Shown here piece by piece: positions 1-7,434 of a stretch of DNA of 64,000 bases; position 1 is the first letter of the stretch; every line of letters begins with the position of its first letter. The notes beneath the pieces were generated by a model that saw nothing but the letters and a program-made list of their open reading frames with translations, did no database searches and was not told the origin of the DNA. The stretch is taken from assembly GCA_910575255.1 (NCBI GenBank), contig CAJTEM010000023.1, positions 1 through 64,000 of the forward strand, written 5' to 3'. The DNA is from Lachnospiraceae bacterium. GTDB lineage: Bacteria > Bacillota > Clostridia > Lachnospirales > Lachnospiraceae. The translations under genes and the position numbers were made by a program.

Positions 1-138
1 CGGTGGTATGTTGTTTCTGAGCAATTCAATTATACCAAAACCAGAGTGTTTCATGCTATTTTATTGCCTGTTTTTATTGAATTTTCAAGGTGCATAGGCA
101 CTTATGCAAGTGCGAAGTTTGAGTTAATAATAAGATAA
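1..138 (+). CDS. C-terminal fragment of an unknown protein (cut by window edge)
   Basis: Reading frame 1 is open from the first base to a TAA at 136-138, giving about 45 residues that start RWYVVSEQF and end in KFELIIR. A hydrophobic stretch (HAILLPVFI) suggests a membrane or core segment. It lies 22 bases before the next start codon and shares the strong AT bias of the two following genes, so it is probably the end of the first gene of a small operon. The start lies outside the window and I do not recognise the family. It could be chance, since only 45 codons are visible. Confidence 0.35.
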   Translation, partial: RWYVVSEQFNYTKTRVFHAILLPVFIEFSRCIGTYASAKFELIIR

Positions 139-160
139 AAGGAATAAGGGAGAAAATCAA

Positions 161-829
161 ATGAATAAAAAATTAGTCAGAATAATTACAAGCATAATAT
201 TAATTGGTATGTTGACAATTACATCATTTGCTGGAAATAATAAATATAATGGTGGAAATATTTCGCGAAATATTCCAAGCGAAACATTTATTCAAATATA
301 TGATAAAATGTTTGTATATCCTGATAATTATAAAATAATATCTATCAATAACAAAGATATTACTGATGAATTTAAATGTCTGTATTTAAATGAAAAAAAT
401 ATTTTATCAGCTTGGCAGTATGTATATGATAATGTTTCAGGAATAACTTTGATCTCAAATGATTTAATGCCATTAGCCGATAGCAATACATCTCAAGAGG
501 CAATATATGATATTTTACGTTGTCAAAATAGTGGTGCTGCATTTGAAATCTGTTTTTATGTTGAATTTACATATGAGGTAAACTCGAACAATAAAATTGT
601 AAGATCCAGCTACCCTCAAATTTCCGAGTGGATAGTAAATCCATTTGACGAAAGTGAATTTAAATATTCTCTGTCTGTGAAAAAAAATAGCTATTCTATA
701 AATACATCTCAAAACACAATAACATATACATATAATTATCAAATGAATTGTACTGTATTAACAACAGATGGGCTTTATTACAAATATAATTTTCCTGTAA
801 TGTACCATACATTTAGTAGGAGTGTTTAA
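161..829 (+). CDS. Secreted hypothetical protein
   Basis: A 222-residue protein with a clear Sec signal peptide: a basic start (MNKKLVR), a hydrophobic core (IITSIILIGMLTI) and a likely cleavage near SFAG at about residue 25. The rest is rich in Asn, Ser, Tyr and Ile and looks beta-rich, with no catalytic motif that I recognise. There is only one membrane segment, and no lipobox. GGGAG lies 8 bases before the ATG. The gene is far more AT-rich than the rest of the window and overlaps or abuts the next small gene, so the two were probably acquired together. Function unknown. Confidence 0.7.
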   Translation: MNKKLVRIITSIILIGMLTITSFAGNNKYNGGNISRNIPSETFIQIYDKMFVYPDNYKIISINNKDITDEFKCLYLNEKNILSAWQYVYDNVSGITLISNDLMPLADSNTSQEAIYDILRCQNSGAAFEICFYVEFTYEVNSNNKIVRSSYPQISEWIVNPFDESEFKYSLSVKKNSYSINTSQNTITYTYNYQMNCTVLTTDGLYYKYNFPVMYHTFSRSV

Positions 830-836
830 AGAAATC

Positions 837-1196
837 ATGAAAATACGATCATTGGTATTATGGATGGTTAGTTTTATCTGTATCACAGTTATTTATTTTT
901 ACTCGAGAAATAGTATTCTAAACAGGTTGAATAATATTGATGAATATTATTATAAAGATTTTAATAATGAACCAGTCAACAAAATGCAAATATCAGTTAT
1001 TGATGCCTATTTTCGGGATTCGGACAGTTTTTTGATTTTAAATTTAAATAATGAGGATATAACAGAACTATTTTATCATGATAATATTGATGATTATGAG
1101 CAAGGCAATTATGAAGCAATAAAAGACTATATAAGCAAAAATGTAAATTCCATGAATTTCGAACCAGATTTAATATTCAGGGAACAGCAAAAATAA
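837..1196 (+). CDS. Small membrane-anchored hypothetical protein
   Basis: Encodes about 119 residues: a short basic N-terminus (MKIRS), one hydrophobic helix (residues about 6-22), then an acidic, Asn-rich extracytoplasmic part. I chose ATG 837. A GTG at 822 overlaps the upstream stop codon and sits on top of the AGGAG. The protein shows a phrase, LNLNNEDITELF, resembling ISINNKDITDEF in the upstream secreted protein, so the two may share a domain and be distant paralogues. Same AT-rich composition and same operon as the upstream gene. No known family recognised. Confidence 0.6.
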   Translation: MKIRSLVLWMVSFICITVIYFYSRNSILNRLNNIDEYYYKDFNNEPVNKMQISVIDAYFRDSDSFLILNLNNEDITELFYHDNIDDYEQGNYEAIKDYISKNVNSMNFEPDLIFREQQK

Positions 1197-1216
1197 TAAA
1201 TATTATAATTATTTTG

Positions 1217-1280
1217 AAAATCTTCCTACTCACAGATTGGATGAATCAGGGTATCTCATCTGTGAACAGGAAGATTTTTT
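1217..1280 (+). terminator. Long terminator-like hairpin after the AT-rich gene pair
   Basis: AAAATCTTCCT at 1217-1227 pairs with AGGAAGATTTTTT at 1268-1280, and CACAGAT/ATCTGTG extend the stem inwards. The stem ends in a T-run, so it looks like a Rho-independent terminator, although the loop is long. Confidence 0.55.
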
Positions 1281-1304
1281 GCTGACTGCGGGTATCTGGC
1301 TTAG

Positions 1305-1462
1305 AGTGTTTTTGAAAATTGCTTTCTGGCAGATGTGTGTTACAGTTTGTGGGAGATTTGGCTCGAATGAGGGAGGCGTAGTGGGCTACGTTGACCGAAT
1401 GAGAGCCAAATCTCCCGTAAAGTGAGGTGCACAGATGACGGGAATGAATTTTCAAACACACT
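1305..1462. repeat. MITE-like palindromic element A
   Basis: A 158-bp imperfect palindrome. It begins AGTGTTTTTGAAAATT and ends AATTTTCAAACACACT, with an inner perfect stem GGGAGATTTGGCTC/GAGCCAAATCTCCC. It is flanked by TTAG (1301-1304) and CTAG (1463-1466), fitting the YTAR target preference known for IS701-family elements. It has no credible coding capacity. A relic of the same family is found at 23464. Probably a non-autonomous transposable element. Confidence 0.6.
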
Positions 1463-1466
1463 CTAG

Positions 1467-1625
1467 TACTGCATTGCGAAAATAACGGTGAATCCAGTGC
1501 TTGATATTTTCGTCATCTGTGCGTCTGCAAAGCGACGGCGTAGCGGTGCCTACGTCTAGCTTTGCAGGCGTGCAGAGGGCGGAATTAGCGAGTGCCGAAT
1601 TCACCGGAATTTCCGCAATGCAGTA
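1467..1625. repeat. MITE-like palindromic element B
   Basis: A 159-bp imperfect palindrome with termini TACTGCATTGCG and CGCAATGCAGTA and an inner stem CTGCAAAGC/GCTTTGCAG. It is flanked on both sides by CTAG (1463-1466 and 1626-1629). The left CTAG is shared with element A and the right one with the IS701-family element. Non-coding; probably mobilised in trans by an IS701-type transposase. Confidence 0.6.
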
Positions 1626-1629
1626 CTAG

Positions 1630-3112
1630 TACTACAGCGAACTTTAGATAGCCATCACTCCTTTTTTCTGATATAATTAAAGAAAAGGGGGATATTGTAT
1701 GATAAATCTATGTGTATCCGACCCGATTGCATTGGAAGCTTGGTATTCGGATGAAGAAAGCAGCATTTTCATCCAGACGGAACTTGAAAAGTATTTCCAG
1801 AATTATTCCCCATGATTCTGTTCAGAACCGCAGAGGGAGCTGTTCCGTACATTTATCCGGGGACTTTTAAGCCCACTGGAACGAAAATCCATTGAACCAA
1901 TCGCCCTCCATTTTTCTGGTGCCAAATATGTCAGGCCCCTCCAACACTTCTTCTCTCGCTCTCCTTTTGAGGAACAGCCCCTCCTGGATATTTACCAGGA
2001 ACTGCTGTCCGGGCAGGTCGGGGAAGGAAACGGAATGCTGTCCGTGGATGATACCGGGTTCGTGAAAAAGGGGAAACATTCTGCCGGTGTGAAACGCCAG
2101 TACTGTGGACGTCTGGGCAAGACAGAAAACTGCCAGTCCGGGGTATTCCTTGCTTATGCCGGAAATAACGGATACGGCCTTGTGGACTGTGAACTTTACA
2201 TTCCCCGGGAATGGTTTTCGCAAGGCTTTGAACAGTTATATAAGGAATGCCGGATTCCAGAAGACAGAGAATTTTCCACAAAGAATGAGATTGCGCAGCA
2301 GATGCTCAACCGTGCCCTGCACAGCGGCCGGTTTGCGGCCCAGTGGGTCGGCTGTGATGCTGCATATGGGAATGACCATGATTTTCTGGACGGTCTCGAA
2401 CTGCCAGAGAGGGTATGGTATTTTGCGGCAACGAATGCAAAAGAACAGGTATTCCGGGAATATCCGGAGAGGTATTACCCGGAAACAGGAAGGGGCCGTC
2501 CCCGGAAACACCCGGTACTGTCAGGGAAATCGGTATGCGTGCGGGAAATAGCGGAAGATCCGTCAGTCCCATGGGAAACGGTTGTACTGGCAGAAGGTGC
2601 GAAGGGGCCGGTCGTGGCGGAGAAGAAATATATCCGCTGTTTTTCCTGCCGGAAGGATGGAAACCGGAATGATGTGAAACCGGGACCGGAAATATGGCTT
2701 TACCTGAGGAAATATGCGGACGAGGAGATCAAATACTTCGTTTCCAATGCACCGGGAGAACTCCCGGCCCATGAACTGGACAGGGCGGCCACACTGAGGT
2801 GGCCCATTGAGCAGTGCTTTGAAGAATGCAAAAGCAGTCTGGGAATGGGCCACTACGAGTGCCGGAGTTACCGGGGATGGAAACGTCATATGCTGTTTGT
2901 CATGATCGCGCACCTTTTTATGATCAGTATGCGGGAAATCTTTAAAAAAAAGTAATTCCCCTGACAGTGCCGATGGTGGTTAAACTGATGCATGGGATTT
3001 TATCCTATACCGTTACAAACATGAAAGCAATTGTGTGTTACCATATACGCAGGAACCACCAGGCGTATCTGTCACATAGGAAAACTATGCTTGCAAAAAG
3101 TTCGCTGTAGTA
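1630..3112 (+). mobile_element. IS701-family insertion sequence
   Basis: A 1,483-bp element bounded by inverted repeats TACTACAGCGAACTTT (left) and the complementary AAAGTTCGCTGTAGTA (right), with a 4-bp target duplication CTAG at 1626-1629 and 3113-3116. It encodes one DDE transposase of the IS701 type. The right-hand CTAG supplies the TAG stop codon of the minus-strand MATE gene, so the insertion did not remove the end of that gene. The reading frame is damaged (see the transposase entry). Confidence 0.88.
1699..3110 (+). pseudogene. IS701-family transposase, interrupted by TGA and a 3' frameshift
   Basis: The natural start is ATG 1699, after GGGGG. Codon 39 is an in-frame TGA (1813-1815), and the frame then continues through SVDDTGFVKKGKHS, the first catalytic Asp region typical of IS701 transposases, to a TAA at 2953. 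An intact internal start (ATG 2035) would give only a 306-residue C-terminal piece. An A8-G run at 2944-2952 (A-AAA-AAG) precedes the TAA. Shifting by -1 there gives 52 more residues, including YHIRRNHQAYLSHRK, the expected family C-terminus, ending at 3110 in the right inverted repeat. The element is therefore probably inactive because of the TGA. The 3' shift could be programmed or decay. Confidence 0.8.
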
Positions 3113-4471
3113 CTAGGCTGATGCAATAGCTTCTTTCCGCTGTTCAATCTTTTTGAAAAGTCCCAGGCAGAGGAATACGGACAGGACGATGGACAGATAG
3201 TCTGCCACAGGCTGGGCGTAGATGACGCCTTCCAGGCCGAAAATTCCGTTCAAAATAAATACGGATGGGATGAAGACCAGGCCCTGGCGGCAGATGGTCA
3301 GGATCAGGGAAGGGAGCGCCTTGCCCATACCCTGAATCGTGTTGATGCATAAAAACAGGATTCCGATCACCGGGCCGGACATCTGCAGGGCAATAACCAT
3401 CTGGATGCCATAGGAAATGACTTCCGGATCATTGATGAAGGCCTGAATCAGGAACTGTCTGGCAATTACCATAGCAACAGTCAGAATGGTTCCCATGACC
3501 ACTGCGCAGATTCCGGTAAAGCGGAAAATCTTCATCAGCCTTTCCTTATTCTTTGCGCCGTAGTTGTAGCCGATGAGGGGCTGGATGCCGGCGCAGAGGC
3601 CGATCTGCAAAAGGACGACCAGCATGTTGGATTTCATGGCAACGCCCATGGCAGCTACCGGAGTGTCTCCGTAGTCGGCCAGCGCCAGATTGAGGATAAT
3701 GTTGGCGCAGCTCATCAGGATGTTGTTGAGGGAGGCGGGAATGCCGATGGAGGTGACGCTTAAAGCAATCCGGCTGCCCATGCGGAAATCTTTGATGTGG
3801 ATGGAGAGGCTGGATTTTTTCAGGAGGAAGTATCCGGTGTAAAAGGCACTGGCGGCGATATTACCGATGACTGTGGCAATGGCGGCGCCGGCGACCCCCC
3901 ATCCAAAACCGAGAATCATTACCGGATCCAGAATGATATTGGTGACAGTGCCGATCAGATTGCCGATCATGGATTCTTTGGAAGCGCCTTCTCCTCTGAG
4001 AATATTACCGAATGCAGTGCCGAACATGATAAAGGGTCCGCCAAATGCAATGTAGCTTAAGTATTCCCGTGCGTAGTCAATGGTATTTTCGCTGGCGCCG
4101 ATCATTTTCAGAATAAAATTCATGCCAATGAGGAATACGGCGGCCATAATGATACCGAGCCCTAAGGAAGCGTAGCAGCAGAAGGAAGATATCTGCCTTG
4201 CCCGTTCCTGATTCTTCTCTCCCAGGGCCCGGGAGATGGCAGAACTGCCGCCGATGCCAAAGAGATTCCCCAAAGCCATGAATACCATAAATACGGGAGT
4301 TGCCAGAGATACGGCGGCTACCTGCATGGGGTCTCCGGTCTGGCCGATAAAAAAGGTATCCGCCATGTTGTAGATGACGACTACCAGCATGGATATCATG
4401 GTGGGAATTGCCATGGTGGCCACGGCTTTGGGAATGGGTGCGTCTTCAAATAAGTATTTATTGGTGTTCAT
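3113..4471 (-). CDS. MATE family multidrug/Na+ antiporter
   Basis: A 452-residue integral membrane protein with about 12 hydrophobic helices and the MATE layout: an N-terminal amphipathic part (PIPKAVATMAIPTM), MADTFFIGQ in the first helix region, and repeated small-residue helices in each half. It exports drugs or toxic cations by Na+ or H+ exchange. The start has AAAGGAGG 8 bases upstream. A 16-bp palindrome matching that of the adjacent marR gene lies about 100 bases upstream, so the pump is probably repressed by that MarR. The stop codon TAG lies within the IS701 target duplication. Confidence 0.93.
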   Translation of the reverse strand: MNTNKYLFEDAPIPKAVATMAIPTMISMLVVVIYNMADTFFIGQTGDPMQVAAVSLATPVFMVFMALGNLFGIGGSSAISRALGEKNQERARQISSFCCYASLGLGIIMAAVFLIGMNFILKMIGASENTIDYAREYLSYIAFGGPFIMFGTAFGNILRGEGASKESMIGNLIGTVTNIILDPVMILGFGWGVAGAAIATVIGNIAASAFYTGYFLLKKSSLSIHIKDFRMGSRIALSVTSIGIPASLNNILMSCANIILNLALADYGDTPVAAMGVAMKSNMLVVLLQIGLCAGIQPLIGYNYGAKNKERLMKIFRFTGICAVVMGTILTVAMVIARQFLIQAFINDPEVISYGIQMVIALQMSGPVIGILFLCINTIQGMGKALPSLILTICRQGLVFIPSVFILNGIFGLEGVIYAQPVADYLSIVLSVFLCLGLFKKIEQRKEAIASA

Positions 4472-4574
4472 CGTTATGTCCTCCTTTGAAGAAAAATTTT
4501 ACAGGTGTATTTGAATTCTACTTTTCGTGGACATGGAAACGTGTTGCTCTTGTCCGCTGTGGATAGAATTTTCA

Positions 4575-4590
4575 TGTTAGTATACTAACA
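4575..4590. promoter_or_regulatory. MarR operator upstream of the MATE gene
   Basis: A perfect palindrome TGTTAGTATACTAACA. The only other such site seen is TGTTAGTGTGCTAACA directly upstream of marR. The central TATACT could be the -10 of the pump promoter, which would make repression direct. Confidence 0.7.
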
Positions 4591-4683
4591 ATATGAGAAA
4601 AAGAAATACCAACAGAAAACGCTTGTTGGCATGAGAAAGCTGTTTTTTCAACAGTGGTTCCGATAGAGCATGAATCGTTGCCT

Positions 4684-5142
4684 TTATCGGATATTTTCTT
4701 CTAATTGTCGGAGAAGCTTTCTTAAATGCTGAAGATTCTCGGAAGTTATGTTGGACTGAAAAAGCTCTTCAAAGCGGCAGAGCCGGTCTTTCATACGTTT
4801 CTGTGCTTCAATACCCTTTTCGGTGATAATCAGTTTTTTCATCCGGGCGTCGTCTGGTACGGAGATGCGCCGGATATAACCGTTTTTTTCCATCAGCTGC
4901 AGCATGTGACTGGCTGTGGAGCGGCGGATGGAAAAGTTTTTTTCAATGTCCCGCTGCATAATGTCCTGATGTGCGTATTTGGTCATGTAGTCTAAAACCC
5001 AGCTTTGGTGGGCTGTCAGAGTCTCTTCTTCTTCAGATACCATCTGGTTGATCTTGCGGCTGATAAGATTGGAAAGGGTGCGAATCTGAAAGCCGATATG
5101 GTCTGTGGGCATAAGATGTGGAAAATCCTTTCTTGAAACCAT
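4684..5142 (-). CDS. MarR family transcriptional regulator
   Basis: A 152-residue winged-helix regulator. The recognition region IRRSTASHMLQLMEKNGYIRR followed by the wing residues VPDDARMKKL is typical of MarR, as is the following LTEKG-like ITEKGIEAQ. It probably binds the two 16-bp palindromes at 4575 and 5145 and so controls itself and the neighbouring MATE pump, with release by a small ligand. The start is uncertain: ATG 5142 gives a leader of only about 10 nt from the predicted promoter and no Shine-Dalgarno. ATG 5112 (MPTDHIGFQ) has AAAGGA upstream, at a rather long spacing. Confidence 0.92.
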   Translation of the reverse strand: MVSRKDFPHLMPTDHIGFQIRTLSNLISRKINQMVSEEEETLTAHQSWVLDYMTKYAHQDIMQRDIEKNFSIRRSTASHMLQLMEKNGYIRRISVPDDARMKKLIITEKGIEAQKRMKDRLCRFEELFQSNITSENLQHLRKLLRQLEENIR

Positions 5143-5144
5143 AA

Positions 5145-5160
5145 TGTTAGTGTGCTAACA
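5145..5160. promoter_or_regulatory. MarR operator at the marR start
   Basis: Palindrome TGTTAGTGTGCTAACA, with 14 of 16 bases the same as the site upstream of the MATE gene. It lies between the -10 box and the marR start codon, so a bound repressor would block initiation. Confidence 0.72.
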
Positions 5161-5188
5161 TTCTAGCATTGGTACGGAAATTTGTCAA
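5160..5188 (-). promoter_or_regulatory. Promoter of marR
   Basis: On the minus strand, TTGACA (5183-5188) and TAGAAT (5160-5165) are separated by 17 bases. Transcription would start inside the operator palindrome about 10 bases before ATG 5142. Confidence 0.65.
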
Positions 5189-5307
5189 TGAGAAAACTTA
5201 ATTGAATGAGAAACAAAAGATATGGTAATTATAGATAATTTGAACTACTAAAAATTGTGTATTTATGACAAAATAGTCCGGAGAACAGGAAAAATTGTAT
5301 CTTTTTC

Positions 5308-5335
5308 TTGACATTTTCTTGATATTGAATATAAT
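5308..5335 (+). promoter_or_regulatory. Promoter of the GntR/FCD regulator
   Basis: TTGACA (5308-5313) and TATAAT (5330-5335) are 16 bases apart, a near-consensus vegetative promoter. The transcript would start around 5342, just before a 13-bp palindrome. Confidence 0.72.
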
Positions 5336-5345
5336 AAGGTTAAAA

Positions 5346-5358
5346 CTTGTCAGACAAG
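5346..5358. promoter_or_regulatory. FCD-regulator operator (autoregulation)
   Basis: Palindrome CTTGTCAGACAAG matches the TNGTNNNACNA pattern known for FCD-subfamily GntR regulators. It overlaps the expected transcription start of the regulator gene. A related site is found at 6125. Confidence 0.6.
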
Positions 5359-5373
5359 ATTGGTAAAGATATT

Positions 5374-6069
5374 ATGATTCAAAAGACGAATGTTACAGAA
5401 CAGGTTGTCGCATATTATAAACAGCAGATTTTGAGTGGCGCCTGGAAGGTTGGGGAGAAGATCCCATCGGAAAATCGGTTATGCGCAGAGCTTGGAGTGA
5501 GCAGACCCAGTATCCGGAGCGCGATCAAGGAGCTGACGGGTATTGGCGTTCTGGAGAGTGTCCATGGGAAGGGAACCTTTTTGATCGGGGACATACTGGA
5601 TGTCCAGGATGATACCAAGTATAAGATTACCGCACAAGATTGTCTGGATATGGAAAAGGTTTTGGAGTTCAGAAGGATTGTGGAGCCGGAGGCTTGTTAT
5701 CTGGCGGCGGTTCATCTGACGGATGAGCTTTTGGAGGATCTGGATGTATCCTTTCGGACTATGCGGGAGAATGCCCGGAATTCCATTAAGTTTATTACGG
5801 CTGACCTGCGGTTTCACCGGGCGATCAGCAAAGCCTCTGGGAATCCTTTGATTGAAAAGAGTCTGAACCGGATTTTTGATGAGAATTTTAAAGATCATGA
5901 AAAGATGAATCAGATTTTTGGATATCAGGATGGGATTTATTATCATTCCATGATTCTGGAAGCATTCAGGAAGGAGAATCCGGAACGTGCCAGGCAGATT
6001 ATGTTTGATCATATGCAGCATGGGATGGATCGCCTGAAAGAGATGGATTATACGAAAGAACAGATTTAA
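5374..6069 (+). CDS. GntR family regulator, FadR/FCD subfamily
   Basis: A 231-residue regulator with an N-terminal winged helix (residues about 1-70; ENRLCAELGVSRPSIRSAIKEL then HGKGTFL in the wing) and a C-terminal all-helical FCD ligand domain with the metal-site residues spread over DLRFHRAI and YYHSMILEA. FCD regulators usually sense sugar acids or other carboxylates. It most likely represses the downstream dehydratase/TRAP operon and its own gene through sites at 5346 and 6125. I chose ATG 5374; a TTG at 5347 lies inside the palindrome and is not credible. Confidence 0.9.
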   Translation: MIQKTNVTEQVVAYYKQQILSGAWKVGEKIPSENRLCAELGVSRPSIRSAIKELTGIGVLESVHGKGTFLIGDILDVQDDTKYKITAQDCLDMEKVLEFRRIVEPEACYLAAVHLTDELLEDLDVSFRTMRENARNSIKFITADLRFHRAISKASGNPLIEKSLNRIFDENFKDHEKMNQIFGYQDGIYYHSMILEAFRKENPERARQIMFDHMQHGMDRLKEMDYTKEQI

Positions 6070-6089
6070 TGATTTTAATGTTCAAGAAT

Positions 6090-6113
6090 AAAGGCTACCT
6101 CTGGTAGCTTTTA
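6090..6113 (+). terminator. Terminator after the FCD regulator gene
   Basis: GCTACC (6094-6099) and GGTAGC (6103-6108) form a tight stem with a 3-base loop, followed by TTTT. It separates the regulator gene from the catabolic operon. Confidence 0.65.
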
Positions 6114-6124
6114 ATAAAAGCAAA

Positions 6125-6144
6125 CTTGTAAGACGACTTACAAG
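6125..6144. promoter_or_regulatory. Operator-like inverted repeat before the sugar-acid operon
   Basis: CTTGTAAG and CTTACAAG form a perfect inverted repeat with the spacer ACGA, ending 4 bases before the AAAGGAGG of the dehydratase gene. Its left part matches TNGTNNNACNA as does the site at 5346. It is most likely the operator for the FCD regulator, though it could also fold in the mRNA. Confidence 0.55.
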
Positions 6145-6159
6145 ATAAAAGGAGGATGT

Positions 6160-7407
6160 ATGGGAGTTAAGATTCGCGGAATTAAGGTGATTTGCACTGC
6201 TCCGGAGGGAATCAATCTGGTGGTGGTAAAGGTGGAGACAGACCAGCCGGGCTTGTATGGTCTGGGATGTGCGACATTTGCTTACCGGCATTTGACGGTA
6301 AAGCATTTGATTGAGACGTATCTGGAACCCTTGCTGGTGGGAAGGGATGCGGAGAGGATTGAAGAAAACTGGCAGTTGATGCATCAGAACGGATATTGGA
6401 GAAACGGGCCGATCGAAAATAATGCTATTTCGGGAGTGGACATGGCGCTTTGGGATATTAAAGGAAAGATGGCCGGAATGCCGCTGTATCAGCTGTTTGG
6501 TGGGAAGGTGAGAGAGGCTGTTCCGGTTTACCGTCATGCGGACGGAAAGGATTTGAGCGAGCTTTGTGAGAATATTCAGCGTTTTCAGGAGATGGGAATT
6601 ACTGCCATCCGTTGTCAGTGCGGGGGATATGGAGGAGAAAGCTATGGTTTGGTTCCTCCTACGGCGCCACAGGATGCGCTGCCAGGGGTGTATCTGGATT
6701 CTCAGAAGTATATCCGCGATACAGCAAAATTGTTTGAGGGAATCCGTAGAAGGCTTGGGGAGGAAATTCAGCTGGTTCATGATGTCCATGAGAGAATTGC
6801 GCCTGTGGAGGCGATTCAGCTGGCAAAGGCTTTGGAGCCATATCATCTGTTTTTCTTAGAGGATCCGGTTCCTCTTGAGCAGACTCAGTGGCTGAGGAGG
6901 CTGCGGCAGCAGAGCTTTATTCCGGTAGCGCAGGGGGAGTTGTTTAATAATTCCGCAGAGTGGAAAACCCTGATTACGGAGCAATTGATTGATTTTATTC
7001 GTGTACATTTAAGCCAGATCGGGGGAATCACTCCTGCCAGGAAGCTTCAGATTTTTGCAGAGCAGTTCGGAGTCAGGACCGCATGGCACGGGCCTGGGGA
7101 TATGTCTCCGATGGCTCATGCGGCTAATGTACATATTGATCTGGCTGCACCGAATTTCGGGGTGCAGGAATGGTCTGGCATTGAGCCGCCGAATTTTGTT
7201 ATTCAGAAGCTGCGGAGCCAGCATGGCGCTTTGCTTGAGGTATTTAACGGGCTTCCGGAATTTAAGGATGGCTATGTATATGCCAATGACCGGCCGGGTC
7301 TTGGTGTGGACATCAATGAGAAGGAGGCAGAGAAATATCCCTGTACGGCAGAGGTAACAACCTGGACACAGACGAGAAGGCGGGATGGCGCACTCCAGAC
7401 TCCATAA
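6160..7407 (+). CDS. Enolase-superfamily sugar-acid dehydratase (ManD/RspA type)
   Basis: A 415-residue protein of the mandelate racemase/muconate lactonizing family. The N-terminal capping domain includes YWRNGPIENNAISGVDMALWD, a hallmark of the mannonate-dehydratase/RspA group. The barrel carries metal ligands in LVHDVHE (Asp about 208), FLEDP (Glu about 234) and AQGE (Glu about 260), and a catalytic His in AWHGPGD (about 309). It would dehydrate a hexonate such as D-mannonate or D-gluconate to a 2-keto-3-deoxy acid; the exact substrate cannot be read from sequence, and many RspA-like members have low activity. It is the first gene of the TRAP operon and has AAAGGAGG before ATG. Confidence 0.9.
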   Translation: MGVKIRGIKVICTAPEGINLVVVKVETDQPGLYGLGCATFAYRHLTVKHLIETYLEPLLVGRDAERIEENWQLMHQNGYWRNGPIENNAISGVDMALWDIKGKMAGMPLYQLFGGKVREAVPVYRHADGKDLSELCENIQRFQEMGITAIRCQCGGYGGESYGLVPPTAPQDALPGVYLDSQKYIRDTAKLFEGIRRRLGEEIQLVHDVHERIAPVEAIQLAKALEPYHLFFLEDPVPLEQTQWLRRLRQQSFIPVAQGELFNNSAEWKTLITEQLIDFIRVHLSQIGGITPARKLQIFAEQFGVRTAWHGPGDMSPMAHAANVHIDLAAPNFGVQEWSGIEPPNFVIQKLRSQHGALLEVFNGLPEFKDGYVYANDRPGLGVDINEKEAEKYPCTAEVTTWTQTRRRDGALQTP

Positions 7408-7434
7408 AATATGATGAATGAGAAAGGAACGATT

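Noticed and set aside
1237-1461. Short ORFs on both strands within the MITE-like element
   Set aside because: They mirror each other because of the palindrome and have no ribosome binding site.
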